A stretch of 64,000 nucleotides of DNA, taken from Streptomyces sp. NBC_01217 (lineage in GTDB: Bacteria; Actinomycetota; Actinomycetes; Streptomycetales; Streptomycetaceae). Positions within the stretch are counted from its first letter, which is position 1. Each line of letters opens with the position of its first letter. The stretch covers positions 3,162,001 through 3,226,000 of the forward strand of contig NZ_CP108538.1 in NCBI RefSeq assembly GCF_035994185.1. Direction: 5' to 3'. Below are positions 9,182 to 17,741 of this stretch, in pieces. The notes below the pieces were generated by a model that was given only the letters and a program-made list of their open reading frames with translations, was not told where the DNA came from and did no database searches. Both the position numbers and the translations under genes were made by a program.

Positions 9182-11479
9182 TCATCCTGCCCCCTTGACA
9201 CCGGTTCCGGAAGACCTCCGTGATGTTTCCCACCGATTTGATCGATCATTTTTTTCGGTGGATCCTCCGCCCGGGCCGCCCGACAGCCGGTAATCCAGCG
9301 CCGTACAGCGTCTGCCTGCGGAAACCGTGCGGACTGCCTGGCCGATCGCCTGCCGTGAGCCGACGAGCACGACGAGCTTCTTGGCCCTGGTCACGGCGGT
9401 GTACAGCAGGTTCCGCTGGAGCATCATCCAGGCGCTCCTGGTGACGGGGATGACGACGGCCGGGTACTCGCTGCCCTGGGAGCGGTGGATCGTCATGGCG
9501 TACGCGTGGGCCAGTTCGTCCAGCTCGTCGAAGTCGTACGGAATCTCCTCGTCCTCGTCCGTGAGGACCGTCAGCTTCTGTTCGTCCAGGTCAAGGGCGG
9601 TGACAACGCCGACCGTGCCGTTGAAGACGCCGTTCTCCCCCTTGTCGTAGTTGTTTCTGATCTGCGTCACCTTGTCCCCGATCCGGAAGACCCGGCCGCC
9701 CATCCGCTTCTCGGGGAGGTCCGGGCGGCCCGGGGTGATGGCCTGCTGGAGGAGCCCGTTGAGCGTGCCCGCGCCGGCCGGGCCGCGGTGCATGGGGGCG
9801 AGGACCTGGACGTCACGCCGCGCGTCCAGCCCGAACTTGGCCGGAATACGGCGGGCCGCGACGTCCACCGCGAGCACTCCCGCGTCCTCCGTCTCGTCCT
9901 CCACGAAGAGGAAGAAGTCCTTCAGGCCCTGGGTGAGGGGCGGTACACCGGAGTTGATCCGGTGCGCGTTGGTGACGACTCCGGACTGCTGGGCCTGGCG
10001 GAAGATCGTGGTCAGCCGGACCGCCGGAACGGGGCCGCCGTCGGCGAGCAGATCGCGCAGCACCTCCCCCGCGCCGACCGACGGCAGCTGGTCGACATCC
10101 CCCACGAGCAGCAGATGGGCACCGGGTGCCACGGCCTTCAGGAGCTTGTTGGCGAGCAGCAGATCGAGCATCGACGCCTCGTCGACGACCACGAGATCGG
10201 CGTCCAGCGGGCGGTCCCGGTCGTACGCGGCGTCGCCCCCCGGCTTCAGTTCGAGGAGCCGGTGCACGGTGGACGCCTCGGCCCCGGTCAGCTCGGAGAG
10301 CCGCTTGGCCGCACGCCCGGTGGGCGCGGCCAGCACCACTTTGGCCTTCTTCGCGCGGGCCAGCTCCACGATGGACCGGACGGTGAACGACTTCCCGCAG
10401 CCGGGCCCGCCGGTCAGGACCGCGACCTTACGGCTCAGCGCGAGCCGGACCGCGGCCTCCTGCTCGGGGGCCAGATCCGCCCCCGTACGCGTGGCGAGCC
10501 AGGCCAGCGCCTTGTCCCAGTCCACGTCCGCGAAGGCCGGCATCCGCTCCTCGGGCGTCCGCAGCAGCCGCTGCACCTGCGCGGCGAGCGCGACCTCGGC
10601 GCGGTGGAACGGCACGAGGTACACGGCGGTGACCGGCTCGCCTCCCTCGGGCGACGGCACCTTCTCCCGTACGACCCCTTCCGGGTCCTCGGCCAGCTCG
10701 GCGAGGCACTCGATGACCAGCCCCGTATCGACCTGGAGCAGCTTCACCCCGTCGGCGATCAGCCGCTCCTCGGGGAGGAAGCAGTGGCCCTGGTCGGTGG
10801 ACTGCGACAGCGCGTACTGCAGCCCGGCCTTGACCCGCTCCGGGCTGTCGTGCGGGATGCCGACGGCCTGGGCGATCTTGTCGGCGGTGAGGAAGCCGAT
10901 GCCCCAGACGTCGGCGGCCAGCCGGTAGGGCTGGTTCTTCACGACGGAGATCGACGCGTCCTCGTACTTCTTGTAGATACGGACGGCGATGGAGGTGGAG
11001 ACGCCGACCCCCTGGAGGAAGACCATCACCTCCTTGATCGCCTTCTGCTCCTCCCAGGCCGCGGCGATCATCTTCGTCCGCTTCGGCCCGAGACCGGGCA
11101 CCTCGACGAGCCGCTTCGGCTGCTGCTCGATGATGTCGAGGGTGTCGACCCCGAAGTGCGTGGTGATCCGGTCGGCCATCACCGGGCCGATGCCCTTGAT
11201 CAGACCGGAGCCGAGATAGCGGCGGATGCCCTGGATGGTGGCGGGCAGCACCGTCGTGTAGTTCTCCACGGTGAACTGCTTGCCGTACTGGGAGTGCGAG
11301 CCCCAGCGCCCCTCCATCCGCAGCGACTCCCCCACCTGGGCACCGAGCAGCGCCCCGACCACGGTGAGGAGGTCGTTGGCCCCGCGCCCGGTGTCGACGC
11401 GCGCGACCGTGTACCCGTTCTCCTCGTTGGCGTACGTGATGCGCTCAAGCACGCCTTCGAGGACGGCCATGTTGGACAT
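9182..11479 (-). CDS. recD2: RecD2-like superfamily 1 DNA helicase
   Basis: A 765-residue ATP-dependent 5'-3' helicase of the RecD2/TraA type. The N-terminal OB-like region (LEGVLERITYANEENGYTVARV) is followed by helix-hairpin-helix repeats around LIKGIGPVMADRI and VPGLGPKRTKMIAAAW. The ATPase core shows Walker A GGPGCGKS, Walker B VVVDEASM, GDVDQLPSVGAG, the TIFRQ motif and C-terminal MTIHRSQGSEYPAVV with LLYTAVTRAK. RecB and RecC are absent nearby, as expected for RecD2. The C-terminal ~30 residues are Gly/Ser-rich and non-conserved. The start has no clear ribosome binding site; the Met three codons later is an alternative. Confidence 0.92.
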   Translation of the reverse strand: MSNMAVLEGVLERITYANEENGYTVARVDTGRGANDLLTVVGALLGAQVGESLRMEGRWGSHSQYGKQFTVENYTTVLPATIQGIRRYLGSGLIKGIGPVMADRITTHFGVDTLDIIEQQPKRLVEVPGLGPKRTKMIAAAWEEQKAIKEVMVFLQGVGVSTSIAVRIYKKYEDASISVVKNQPYRLAADVWGIGFLTADKIAQAVGIPHDSPERVKAGLQYALSQSTDQGHCFLPEERLIADGVKLLQVDTGLVIECLAELAEDPEGVVREKVPSPEGGEPVTAVYLVPFHRAEVALAAQVQRLLRTPEERMPAFADVDWDKALAWLATRTGADLAPEQEAAVRLALSRKVAVLTGGPGCGKSFTVRSIVELARAKKAKVVLAAPTGRAAKRLSELTGAEASTVHRLLELKPGGDAAYDRDRPLDADLVVVDEASMLDLLLANKLLKAVAPGAHLLLVGDVDQLPSVGAGEVLRDLLADGGPVPAVRLTTIFRQAQQSGVVTNAHRINSGVPPLTQGLKDFFLFVEDETEDAGVLAVDVAARRIPAKFGLDARRDVQVLAPMHRGPAGAGTLNGLLQQAITPGRPDLPEKRMGGRVFRIGDKVTQIRNNYDKGENGVFNGTVGVVTALDLDEQKLTVLTDEDEEIPYDFDELDELAHAYAMTIHRSQGSEYPAVVIPVTRSAWMMLQRNLLYTAVTRAKKLVVLVGSRQAIGQAVRTVSAGRRCTALDYRLSGGPGGGSTEKNDRSNRWETSRRSSGTGVKGAG

Positions 11480-11589
11480 GACCCGACGCTACTGCGTCGC
11501 ACTGACAGCCCGGAAGGCAGGCGGTTCCCCGGGGGCCGGGGCACATACCCGGGGACGAGGGCGCATGCCCGCGCCCGGACAGCGAAACG

Positions 11590-11613
11590 GGGCCCGGTCA
11601 TAAGACCGGACCC
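11590..11613 (-). terminator. Hairpin after the isomerase operon
   Basis: GGGCCCGGTC (11590-11599) pairs with GACCGGACCC (11604-11613) with one mismatch around an ATAA loop. It lies about 140 nt past the stop of the 11754-12581 gene and before the helicase start, so it should end the upstream catabolic operon. Confidence 0.5.
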
Positions 11614-11753
11614 CCCTCGCTGTCCCCCTCCGTCGGGGCTTCCCGATCCCCCCGGATCCCCCCGGAAGCGTCCGACGACAGATACGACCCGGCGGGGTGC
11701 CGAACGGTTGCGCGCCTTGACGATCTCTTTACCTTGGCGCCCCTCGTCCGGCC

Positions 11754-12581
11754 TCAGCAGGCATGTTCGGCGTAGCGGGACGCGACCTCCGCGAGGACTT
11801 CGGTGCCGTCGCGGGCCCAGAGGTCCTCGTTGAAGATCTCCACCTCGATCGGGCCGTCGAAGCCGGTGGCCTCGACCAGCGAGCGGAACGCACGGAAGTC
11901 CACGGAGCCGTCGCCGAGCTGGCCCCGGCCGAACAGGACACCGGCCGGGAGCGGGGTGATCCAGTCCGCCAGTTGGAAGGAGTGGATACGGCCGCCCGCG
12001 CCCGCCCGGGCGATCTGCGGGGCCGCCCGGTCGTCCCACCAGATGTGGTACGTGTCGACGACCACCCCGACCTGCTCGGCGGGGAAACGTTCCGCGATGT
12101 CCAGGGCCTGGGACAGGGTGGAGACGACGCAGCGGTCCGAGGCGAACATCGGGTGCAGCGGTTCGATCGCGAGACGTACGCCCCGCTCGGCCGCGTACGG
12201 GGCGAGTTCGCCCAGGGCGTCCGCGATGCGTTCGCGGGCGCCGTGCAGGTCCTTGCTGCCCGCCGGGAGGCCGCCGGAGACCAGGACCAGGGTGTCCGTG
12301 GACAGGGCGGCCGCCTCGTCGAGCGCGGCGCGGTTGTCGTCCAGGGCGCGGGCCCGTTCCGCCGGGTCGACGGCGGTGAAGAAGCCGCCCCGGCAGAGGC
12401 TGGTGACGGACAGGCCGGAATCGGCGAGCAGTCGGGCGGTGCGCTCGATGCCGTACTCCTGGACGGGGGCCCGCCACAGGCCGACCTTGTCGATGCCCGC
12501 CTTGACGCAGCCCTCGGCCAGCTCGGGCAGCGACCACTGCTTGATGGTCTCCTGGTTGATGGAGAGACGGCCGTCGCTCAT
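11754..12581 (-). CDS. TIM-barrel sugar isomerase/epimerase (hydroxypyruvate isomerase-like)
   Basis: A 275-residue xylose-isomerase-like TIM barrel protein. It has LAIEPLHPMFASDRCVVSTL, VVDTYHIWWDD and FNEDLWARDGTEVLAEV, giving the metal-binding Glu, Asp, His and Glu positions of the family. It should isomerise or epimerise a small sugar or keto acid in the cytoplasm. Its ATG overlaps the stop of the DUF993 gene by 4 nt (ATGA), so the two are translationally coupled. It is the last gene of a three-gene set with a MocA-type dehydrogenase and faces a LacI regulator, so all probably serve one carbohydrate pathway. The substrate is unknown. Confidence 0.8.
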   Translation of the reverse strand: MSDGRLSINQETIKQWSLPELAEGCVKAGIDKVGLWRAPVQEYGIERTARLLADSGLSVTSLCRGGFFTAVDPAERARALDDNRAALDEAAALSTDTLVLVSGGLPAGSKDLHGARERIADALGELAPYAAERGVRLAIEPLHPMFASDRCVVSTLSQALDIAERFPAEQVGVVVDTYHIWWDDRAAPQIARAGAGGRIHSFQLADWITPLPAGVLFGRGQLGDGSVDFRAFRSLVEATGFDGPIEVEIFNEDLWARDGTEVLAEVASRYAEHAC

Positions 12582-13723
12582 CGTGTGCCTCCGTTGACCG
12601 CGAGCAGGGCGCGCATCCGGGATTCGGCCAGCTCCGGGTCGGGGAACAGGCCCAGCCGGTCCGCGAGTTCGTACGCCTTCGCCAGGTGCGGCAGCGAGCG
12701 GGCGGACTGCAGGGCGCCGACCATCGTGAAGTGGTCCTGGTGGCCGGCCAGCCAGGCCAGGAGGACCACACCCGTCTTGTAGAAGCGGGTGGGTGCCTGG
12801 AAGAGGTGGCGGGAGAGTTCGACCGTGGGGTCGAGGAGGTCCCGGAAGCCCTGGACGTTCCCCGTGTCCAGGACCCGTACCGCGTGGGCGGCCAGCGGGC
12901 CCAGCGGGTCGAAGATGCCGAGCAGGGCGTGGCTGAAGCCCCGGTCGTCGCCCGCGATCAGCTCGGGGTAGTTGAAGTCGTCGCCGGTGTAGCAGCGCAC
13001 CCCGCCGGGCAGACGGCGGCGTACGTCGATCTCGCGCTCGGCGTCGAGGAGGGAGATCTTGATGCCGTCGACCTTGTCCGGGTGCTCGGCGATGACCTTC
13101 AGGAACGTGTCGGTTGCGGCGTCGAGGTCCGTCGAACCCCAGTAGCCCTCCAGCGCCGGGTCGAACATCGGGCCCAGCCAGTGCAGGACGACCGGTTCCG
13201 AGGCCTGGCGCAGGAGGTGCGCGTACGTCTCCAGGTAGTCCTCGGGGCCGTTCGCGGTGGCGGCCAGCGCGCGGGAGGCCATCAGGATGGCTTGGGCGCC
13301 GCTGTCCTCGGCGAGGGTGAGCTGCTCCTCGTACGCGGACCGCACCCCGGAGAGGGAAGCGGGTCCGGCGGGGAGCTGGTCGGTGCCGACGCCGCAGGCG
13401 ATGCGGCCGCCGACCGCCTTCGCCTCGGCGGCGGAACGGCGGATCAGTTCGGCCGCGCCCGCCCAGTCCAGGCCCATGCCGCGCTGGGCGGTGTCCATGG
13501 CCTCGGCGACGCCGAGGCCGTGCGACCAGAGGTGGCGGCGGAAGGCGAGGGTGGCGTCCCAGTCGACGGCGGCCGGTGAGTCGGGGCTGATGTCGGCGTA
13601 CGGGTCGGCGACGACATGGGCCGCGGAGAAGACCGTACGCGAGGCGAGGGGCGCCCCGCCGGGGGCGAGGTCGAGCGGGGTGGTGCGGGGTTCGTAGGGG
13701 CCCTGCGGGAGGTGGATGGTCAC
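12578..13723 (-). CDS. DUF993 family protein, dihydrodipicolinate-synthase-like
   Basis: A 381-residue member of DUF993, a family with a predicted DapA/aldolase-like TIM barrel. Visible are SRTVFSAAHVVADP, RIACGVGTDQLPAGP, EPVVLHWLGPMFDPALEGYWG and VDGIKISLLDAEREIDVRRRLP; the KISLLD lysine lies where the Schiff-base Lys of this superfamily is found. Aldol or retro-aldol chemistry on a keto-sugar is inferred. GTG 13723 follows GGAG by 8 nt. A near copy of this initiation region, with GCG in place of GTG, lies immediately upstream (about 13746-13776), a short tandem duplication. The gene is between a dehydrogenase and an isomerase. Confidence 0.8.
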   Translation of the reverse strand: MTIHLPQGPYEPRTTPLDLAPGGAPLASRTVFSAAHVVADPYADISPDSPAAVDWDATLAFRRHLWSHGLGVAEAMDTAQRGMGLDWAGAAELIRRSAAEAKAVGGRIACGVGTDQLPAGPASLSGVRSAYEEQLTLAEDSGAQAILMASRALAATANGPEDYLETYAHLLRQASEPVVLHWLGPMFDPALEGYWGSTDLDAATDTFLKVIAEHPDKVDGIKISLLDAEREIDVRRRLPGGVRCYTGDDFNYPELIAGDDRGFSHALLGIFDPLGPLAAHAVRVLDTGNVQGFRDLLDPTVELSRHLFQAPTRFYKTGVVLLAWLAGHQDHFTMVGALQSARSLPHLAKAYELADRLGLFPDPELAESRMRALLAVNGGTR

Positions 13724-13801
13724 GGGATCAGCTCCGATGCGCCGTACGGGAGGTGAATGGTCGCGGGATCAGCTCCCGCACGCCGCACGCCGGGTGCGCC
13801 G

Positions 13802-14953
13802 TCACAGCGTCAGCTCCGGTACGTCGAAGCGGCGGCCCTCCGCGGAGGACTTCAGGCCCAGTTCGGCCAGCTGCACGCCGCGGGCGCCGGCCATCAGGTC
13901 CCAGGTGTACGGCTCGTCGAGCGCGACGTGGCGCAGGAAGAGTTCCCACTGGGCCTTGAAGCCGTTGTCGAAGACGGCGTTGTCGGGGACTTCCTGCCAC
14001 TGGTCGCGGAACGGCTCGGTGACCGGGAGGTCCGGGTTCCAGACCGGCTTGGGGGTGGCCGAGCGGTGCTGGACGCGGCAGTTGCGCAGGCCCGCGACGG
14101 CGGAGCCGTGCGTTCCGTCGACCTGGAACTCGACGAGTTCGTCGCGGTTGACGCGCACCGTCCAGGAGGAGTTGATCTGCGCGACGGCGCCGCTCTCCAG
14201 CTGGAAGATGCCGTACGCGGCGTCGTCGGCGGTTGCGGCGTACGGCTTCCCCCGCTCGTCCCAGCGCTGCGGGATGTGCGTCTGGACGTGCGCCTGGACG
14301 GTGGAGACCCGGCCGAACAGCTCGTGGAGCACGTACTCCCAGTGCGGGAACATGTCGACGACGATGCCGCCGCCGTCCTCGGCGCGGTAGTTCCAGGACG
14401 GGCGCTGGGCCTCCTGCCAGTCGCCCTCGAAGACCCAGTAGCCGAACTCGCCGCGTACGGAGAGGATCTCGCCGAAGAAGCCGCCGTCGATGAGGCGCTT
14501 GAGCTTCAGCAGGCCCGGCAGGAAGATCTTGTCCTGGACGACGCCGTGCTTGATCCCGGCGTCACGGGCCAGGCGGGCCAGGTCCAGGGCTCCTTCGACG
14601 TCCGTGGCGGTGGGCTTCTCGGTGTAGATGTGCTTGCCCGCGGCGATCGCCTTCTTGATCGCCTCGACGCGGGCCGAGGTGACCTGGGCGTCGAAGTAGA
14701 TGTCGATGCTGTCGTCCGCGAGGACCGCGTCGAGGTCGGTCGACCACTCTGTCAGGCCGTGCTGTGCGGCGAGTTCCTCCAGCGCGTGGGCCCGGCGGCC
14801 GACCAGGACGGGCTCGGGCCACAGCACGTCGCCGTCGCCGAGATCGAGGCCGCCCTGCTCGCGGATCGCGAGGATCGAGCGCACCAGGTGCTGCCGGTGT
14901 CCCATGCGACCCGTGACGCCGTTCATGGCGATGCGCACTGTCCTGCGTGTCAC
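13802..14953 (-). CDS. Gfo/Idh/MocA-family oxidoreductase
   Basis: A 383-residue NAD(P)-dependent dehydrogenase acting on a sugar or inositol-like alcohol. The Rossmann domain starts at RTVRIAMNGVTGRMG. The family EKP motif is in HIYTEKPTATD, and a C-terminal sheet domain follows. GTG 14953 sits behind GGAGGG; frames extending upstream would run through the regulator gene's antisense. It is divergent from a LacI gene, and an AAGCGCTT-centred operator lies between them, so it should be repressed until an inducer sugar is present. It heads the DUF993-isomerase group, with a 78-nt gap before DUF993. Confidence 0.88.
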   Translation of the reverse strand: MTRRTVRIAMNGVTGRMGHRQHLVRSILAIREQGGLDLGDGDVLWPEPVLVGRRAHALEELAAQHGLTEWSTDLDAVLADDSIDIYFDAQVTSARVEAIKKAIAAGKHIYTEKPTATDVEGALDLARLARDAGIKHGVVQDKIFLPGLLKLKRLIDGGFFGEILSVRGEFGYWVFEGDWQEAQRPSWNYRAEDGGGIVVDMFPHWEYVLHELFGRVSTVQAHVQTHIPQRWDERGKPYAATADDAAYGIFQLESGAVAQINSSWTVRVNRDELVEFQVDGTHGSAVAGLRNCRVQHRSATPKPVWNPDLPVTEPFRDQWQEVPDNAVFDNGFKAQWELFLRHVALDEPYTWDLMAGARGVQLAELGLKSSAEGRRFDVPELTL

Positions 14954-14974
14954 GAAGTTCCCTCCATACAGCCG

Positions 14975-14990
14975 TAGCAAGCGCTTTCTA
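14975..14990. promoter_or_regulatory. LacI-family operator
   Basis: TAGCAAGCGCTTTCTA is a near-palindrome around AAGCGCTT, the form bound by many LacI-family regulators. It lies 22 nt upstream of the dehydrogenase start and 94 nt upstream of the regulator start, so it could control both directions. Confidence 0.6.
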
Positions 14991-15083
14991 CGCGGTATGA
15001 CGCTAGCCTGCCGACAGCGGCCCGGACAAGAGGGGGCACGCTGGCAACTCCTCTCACTCCCCGTCATTCCTCGGAGGAAAGCG

Positions 15084-16184
15084 ATGACAGTCACCCTGGC
15101 GGATGTGGCGGCCCGCGCCCGGGTGTCCCCGGCCACCGTCTCCCGCGTGCTGAACGGCAACTACCCGGTGGCCGCATCCACCCGGGAGCGGGTGCTGCGC
15201 GCGGTGGACGATCTGGACTATGTGCTCAACGGGCCCGCGAGTTCGCTGGCGGCGGCCACGTCCGACCTGGTCGGCATCCTGGTCAACGACATCGCCGACC
15301 CGTTCTTCGGGATCATGGCGGGAGCGGCGCAGACCGAGATCGGCGGGCCCGGGGACGGTTCGGGCCGGGCGGGCGGCGAGAAGCTCGCCGTCGTGTGCAA
15401 CACCGGCGGCTCCCCCGAGCGTGAGCTCACCTATCTCACCCTGCTCCAGCGCCAGCGCGCCGCGGCCGTCGTCCTGACCGGTGGCGCCGTGGAGGACCCG
15501 GCGCACCAGGCGGCGATGGCCGCCAAACTGGCGAAACTCGCGGACGCGGGCACCCGGGTGGTGCTGTGCGGGCGGCCCCCGCTGCCGGACAGCGAGGCGG
15601 TCGTGGCCGCGCTCGTCTTCGACAACCGGGGCGGCGGACGCCGGCTCACCGAGCATCTGCTCTCGCTCGGCCACCGGCGGATCGGCTATGTCGCGGGCCC
15701 GCCGGAGCGGACGACGACCCGCCACCGCCTCGAAGGCCACCGCGACGCGATGAGGGCGGCGGGCATCGTCGGCGACGGGAGGGGCACGAAGGGGAGCCCG
15801 AGCGCGTACGACGAGGATCGCCTCACCGTCCACGGCCCCTACGACCGCCGCTCCGGCTACGACGCCACCCTCGAACTCCTGCGCCGCGAACCTGAGGTGA
15901 CGGCGATCGTCGCCGCCAACGACACGGTGGCGCTGGGCGCGAGCGCGGCGATCCGCGACCGCGGTCTGCGTATCCCCGAGGACATCTCGGTGGCGGGCTT
16001 CGACGATCTGCCGTTCTCGGTGGACGCGGTCCCGGCGCTGACGACCGTACGGCTGCCGCTCTTCGAGGCGGGCGCGCGGGCGGGCCGGCTGGCGATGGGC
16101 AAGGAGCCGCCGCCTCCGGGGGGCATCGCGACGATTCCGGCGGAACTGATGGTGCGGGGGTCCACGGCGCCACCGCGGGGGTGA
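15084..16184 (+). CDS. LacI-family transcriptional regulator
   Basis: A 366-residue repressor. The N-terminal helix-turn-helix and hinge are clear: TLADVAARARVSPATVSRVLNG, then ALDYVLN-like sequence (DDLDYVLNGPASSLA). A periplasmic-binding-protein-like effector domain follows, with VGILVNDIADPFFG, HLLSLGHRRIGYVAG and the C-terminal VAANDTVALGA and ISVAGFDDLPFS. ATG 15084 follows GGAGGAAA by about 6 nt. It is divergent from the dehydrogenase-DUF993-isomerase genes and should repress them and itself through the AAGCGCTT operator. The inducer is not predictable. The stop codon lies in the loop of a GC-rich hairpin. Confidence 0.93.
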   Translation: MTVTLADVAARARVSPATVSRVLNGNYPVAASTRERVLRAVDDLDYVLNGPASSLAAATSDLVGILVNDIADPFFGIMAGAAQTEIGGPGDGSGRAGGEKLAVVCNTGGSPERELTYLTLLQRQRAAAVVLTGGAVEDPAHQAAMAAKLAKLADAGTRVVLCGRPPLPDSEAVVAALVFDNRGGGRRLTEHLLSLGHRRIGYVAGPPERTTTRHRLEGHRDAMRAAGIVGDGRGTKGSPSAYDEDRLTVHGPYDRRSGYDATLELLRREPEVTAIVAANDTVALGASAAIRDRGLRIPEDISVAGFDDLPFSVDAVPALTTVRLPLFEAGARAGRLAMGKEPPPPGGIATIPAELMVRGSTAPPRG

Positions 16185-16192
16185 CCCCCGCG
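16174..16192 (+). terminator. GC-rich hairpin over the LacI-gene stop codon
   Basis: CGCGGGGG (16174-16181) and CCCCCGCG (16185-16192) form a perfect 8-bp stem whose 3-nt loop is the TGA stop. The loop is very tight, but the stem should still favour termination. Confidence 0.45.
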
Positions 16193-16227
16193 AATATCGT
16201 GTAGATACCGGCATTCGGGAGGACCGC

Positions 16228-16803
16228 ATGACGACCACGAGCATGGACACAGCAAGCGCCTGGGACGCGCTGGACGGTGCCCACCTGCCCCGCGGCTACC
16301 GCGTCGAGATCACGGACGGGAAGATCACCATGACGCCGCGGGGCGAGAACCAGTGGAACGTCATCCTTGAGGCGGCCCCGCAGATCGAGCAGCAGCTCGC
16401 CGACCACGGCGACATCCTCTCGGACGTGATGATCGACTTCCCGTCCAGCCTGTACGGCTACGCCCCCGATCTCGCCATCATCGCTCCTGGCTCCGAGCGC
16501 AACAGCCGCGGGCGGTTCGAGTGGCACAGTCTGGAGGCAGTGCTGGAAGTCGTGTCCAAGAGCACGCAGGACAACGACTTCAGCAAGAAGTTCCGGATGT
16601 ACGCCGAGTGCGGCATCCCCGTCTACGTGATCATCGACCCGTCGACCGGATCCTGCACCGTGTACCGGCACCCGACCCGTACCGGTACCTACAGCGACGC
16701 AGACGAGGTGCCCTTCGGGCAGGATCTCGTGCTCCCGCTCGAAGGCCGGGACATCGTCGTCACCACGGACGGATTCCCCGTCACGGACGGCTCCTCACGC
16801 TGA
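16228..16803 (+). CDS. Uma2-family (DUF820) nuclease-fold protein
   Basis: A 191-residue protein of the Uma2 family, which has a PD-(D/E)XK restriction-endonuclease-like fold. Features: GYRVEITDGKITMTPRG at the N-terminus, YAPDLAIIAPG with the core Asp, and LEAVLEVVSKSTQDNDFSKKFRMYAECGIPVYVIIDP, giving Glu and Lys positions of the nuclease site. These genes are very common and multicopy in Streptomyces, often alone, and their biological role is unresolved. ATG 16228 follows GGGAGGACC. The gene is short and isolated between two unrelated genes; the fold call is firm, the function is not. Confidence 0.85.
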   Translation: MTTTSMDTASAWDALDGAHLPRGYRVEITDGKITMTPRGENQWNVILEAAPQIEQQLADHGDILSDVMIDFPSSLYGYAPDLAIIAPGSERNSRGRFEWHSLEAVLEVVSKSTQDNDFSKKFRMYAECGIPVYVIIDPSTGSCTVYRHPTRTGTYSDADEVPFGQDLVLPLEGRDIVVTTDGFPVTDGSSR

Positions 16804-16913
16804 CTCCTCCCCAGGCTCGGGGTACCCGTCACACGTACCCCGGGCCGATGATGTGCTGGCCGCTGTCCGGTGTGTACGGCGCGGTGGCACGTACCGACGG
16901 AAGGACCACGCAC

Positions 16914-17702
16914 GTGAAGCTCGCTTTCTCGACCCTCGGAGTGCCGGGGCTGCCGGTGGCCGACGTCGTGCGGCTCGCCGCGGAGCACGGCTATCAGGGG
17001 GTGGAACTGCGTGCCCATCCCGAGGAGCCGGTGCATCCGGGCATCTCGACGCTCGAACGGGCCGCTGTCGTCGATGAGTTCAAGAGGGGCGGCGTCGAGA
17101 TCCTGACCGTGGCCGGGTACGTCCGCATCGCGGCCGGGGGGGACGACCGGGCCGTGCTGGACGAGCTCGCGGGGCTGGTCGAGCTGGCCCATGACCTGGG
17201 TGCGGGGAACGTCCGGGTCTTCCCGGGCGGCGGCGGCCAGGACCCGGCCGTGGCCGATGCGACCGCCGTACGCAGGCTGGCCGCCGCCGCTCCGCACGCC
17301 GCCGGCGCGGGCGTACGCATCCTGCTCGAAACCCATGACTCGCACCGGGCGGGCGCCGATGCGGCCAGGGTCGTCGGGGCGGTCGGGCACGGGCAGGTCG
17401 GTGCGCTGTGGGACATCATGCACACCTGGCTGGCGGGCGAGGAACCGGCCGCCAGCCATGCGGTGCTGGCCCCGCACCTGGGCTACGTACAGGTGAAGGA
17501 CATCGCCTCGGCGGACGACGTCGCCCCGCTGCCCCTCGGCGCCGGGGTGCTGCCGCTGGGGGCCTGTCTGGACACGCTGGACCCGGACGGCTGGGTCTGC
17601 TGGGAGTACGAGAAGCGGTGGCATCCGGGGGCGGCGGAGCTACCGGGGCTGCTGGCCGCCGGCCGGGAGCATCTGCTGCGGCTGGATACACCCAGGGCGT
17701 AG
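16914..17702 (+). CDS. Sugar phosphate isomerase/epimerase (TIM barrel)
   Basis: A 262-residue xylose-isomerase-like TIM barrel, the third such protein in this window. It has KLAFSTLGVPG, GYQGVELRAHP, VRILLETHDSH, GALWDIMHTW, YVQVKDI and the C-terminal WVCWEYEKRWHP, providing the Glu, Asp, His and Glu metal positions. GTG 16914 follows GGAAGGACC. It stands alone. Its last codons and stop fall in an 18-nt sequence (17689-17706) repeated at 17714-17731, a small tandem duplication across the gene end. Function beyond carbohydrate isomerisation cannot be assigned. Confidence 0.8.
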   Translation: MKLAFSTLGVPGLPVADVVRLAAEHGYQGVELRAHPEEPVHPGISTLERAAVVDEFKRGGVEILTVAGYVRIAAGGDDRAVLDELAGLVELAHDLGAGNVRVFPGGGGQDPAVADATAVRRLAAAAPHAAGAGVRILLETHDSHRAGADAARVVGAVGHGQVGALWDIMHTWLAGEEPAASHAVLAPHLGYVQVKDIASADDVAPLPLGAGVLPLGACLDTLDPDGWVCWEYEKRWHPGAAELPGLLAAGREHLLRLDTPRA

Positions 17703-17741
17703 GAGGCCGGGTGCACCCAGGGCGTAGGAGGTCACGGTCGG

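Noticed and set aside
9485..11833. Long open frame (about 780 codons) opposite the helicase
   Set aside because: It is the antisense of a well-conserved helicase, with Arg/Gly/Asp-rich composition and no homology; high GC keeps such frames open.
17689..17731. 18-bp direct repeat as an attachment site
   Set aside because: The copies are 25 bp apart with no integrase nearby and overlap a gene end; a local duplication is enough.
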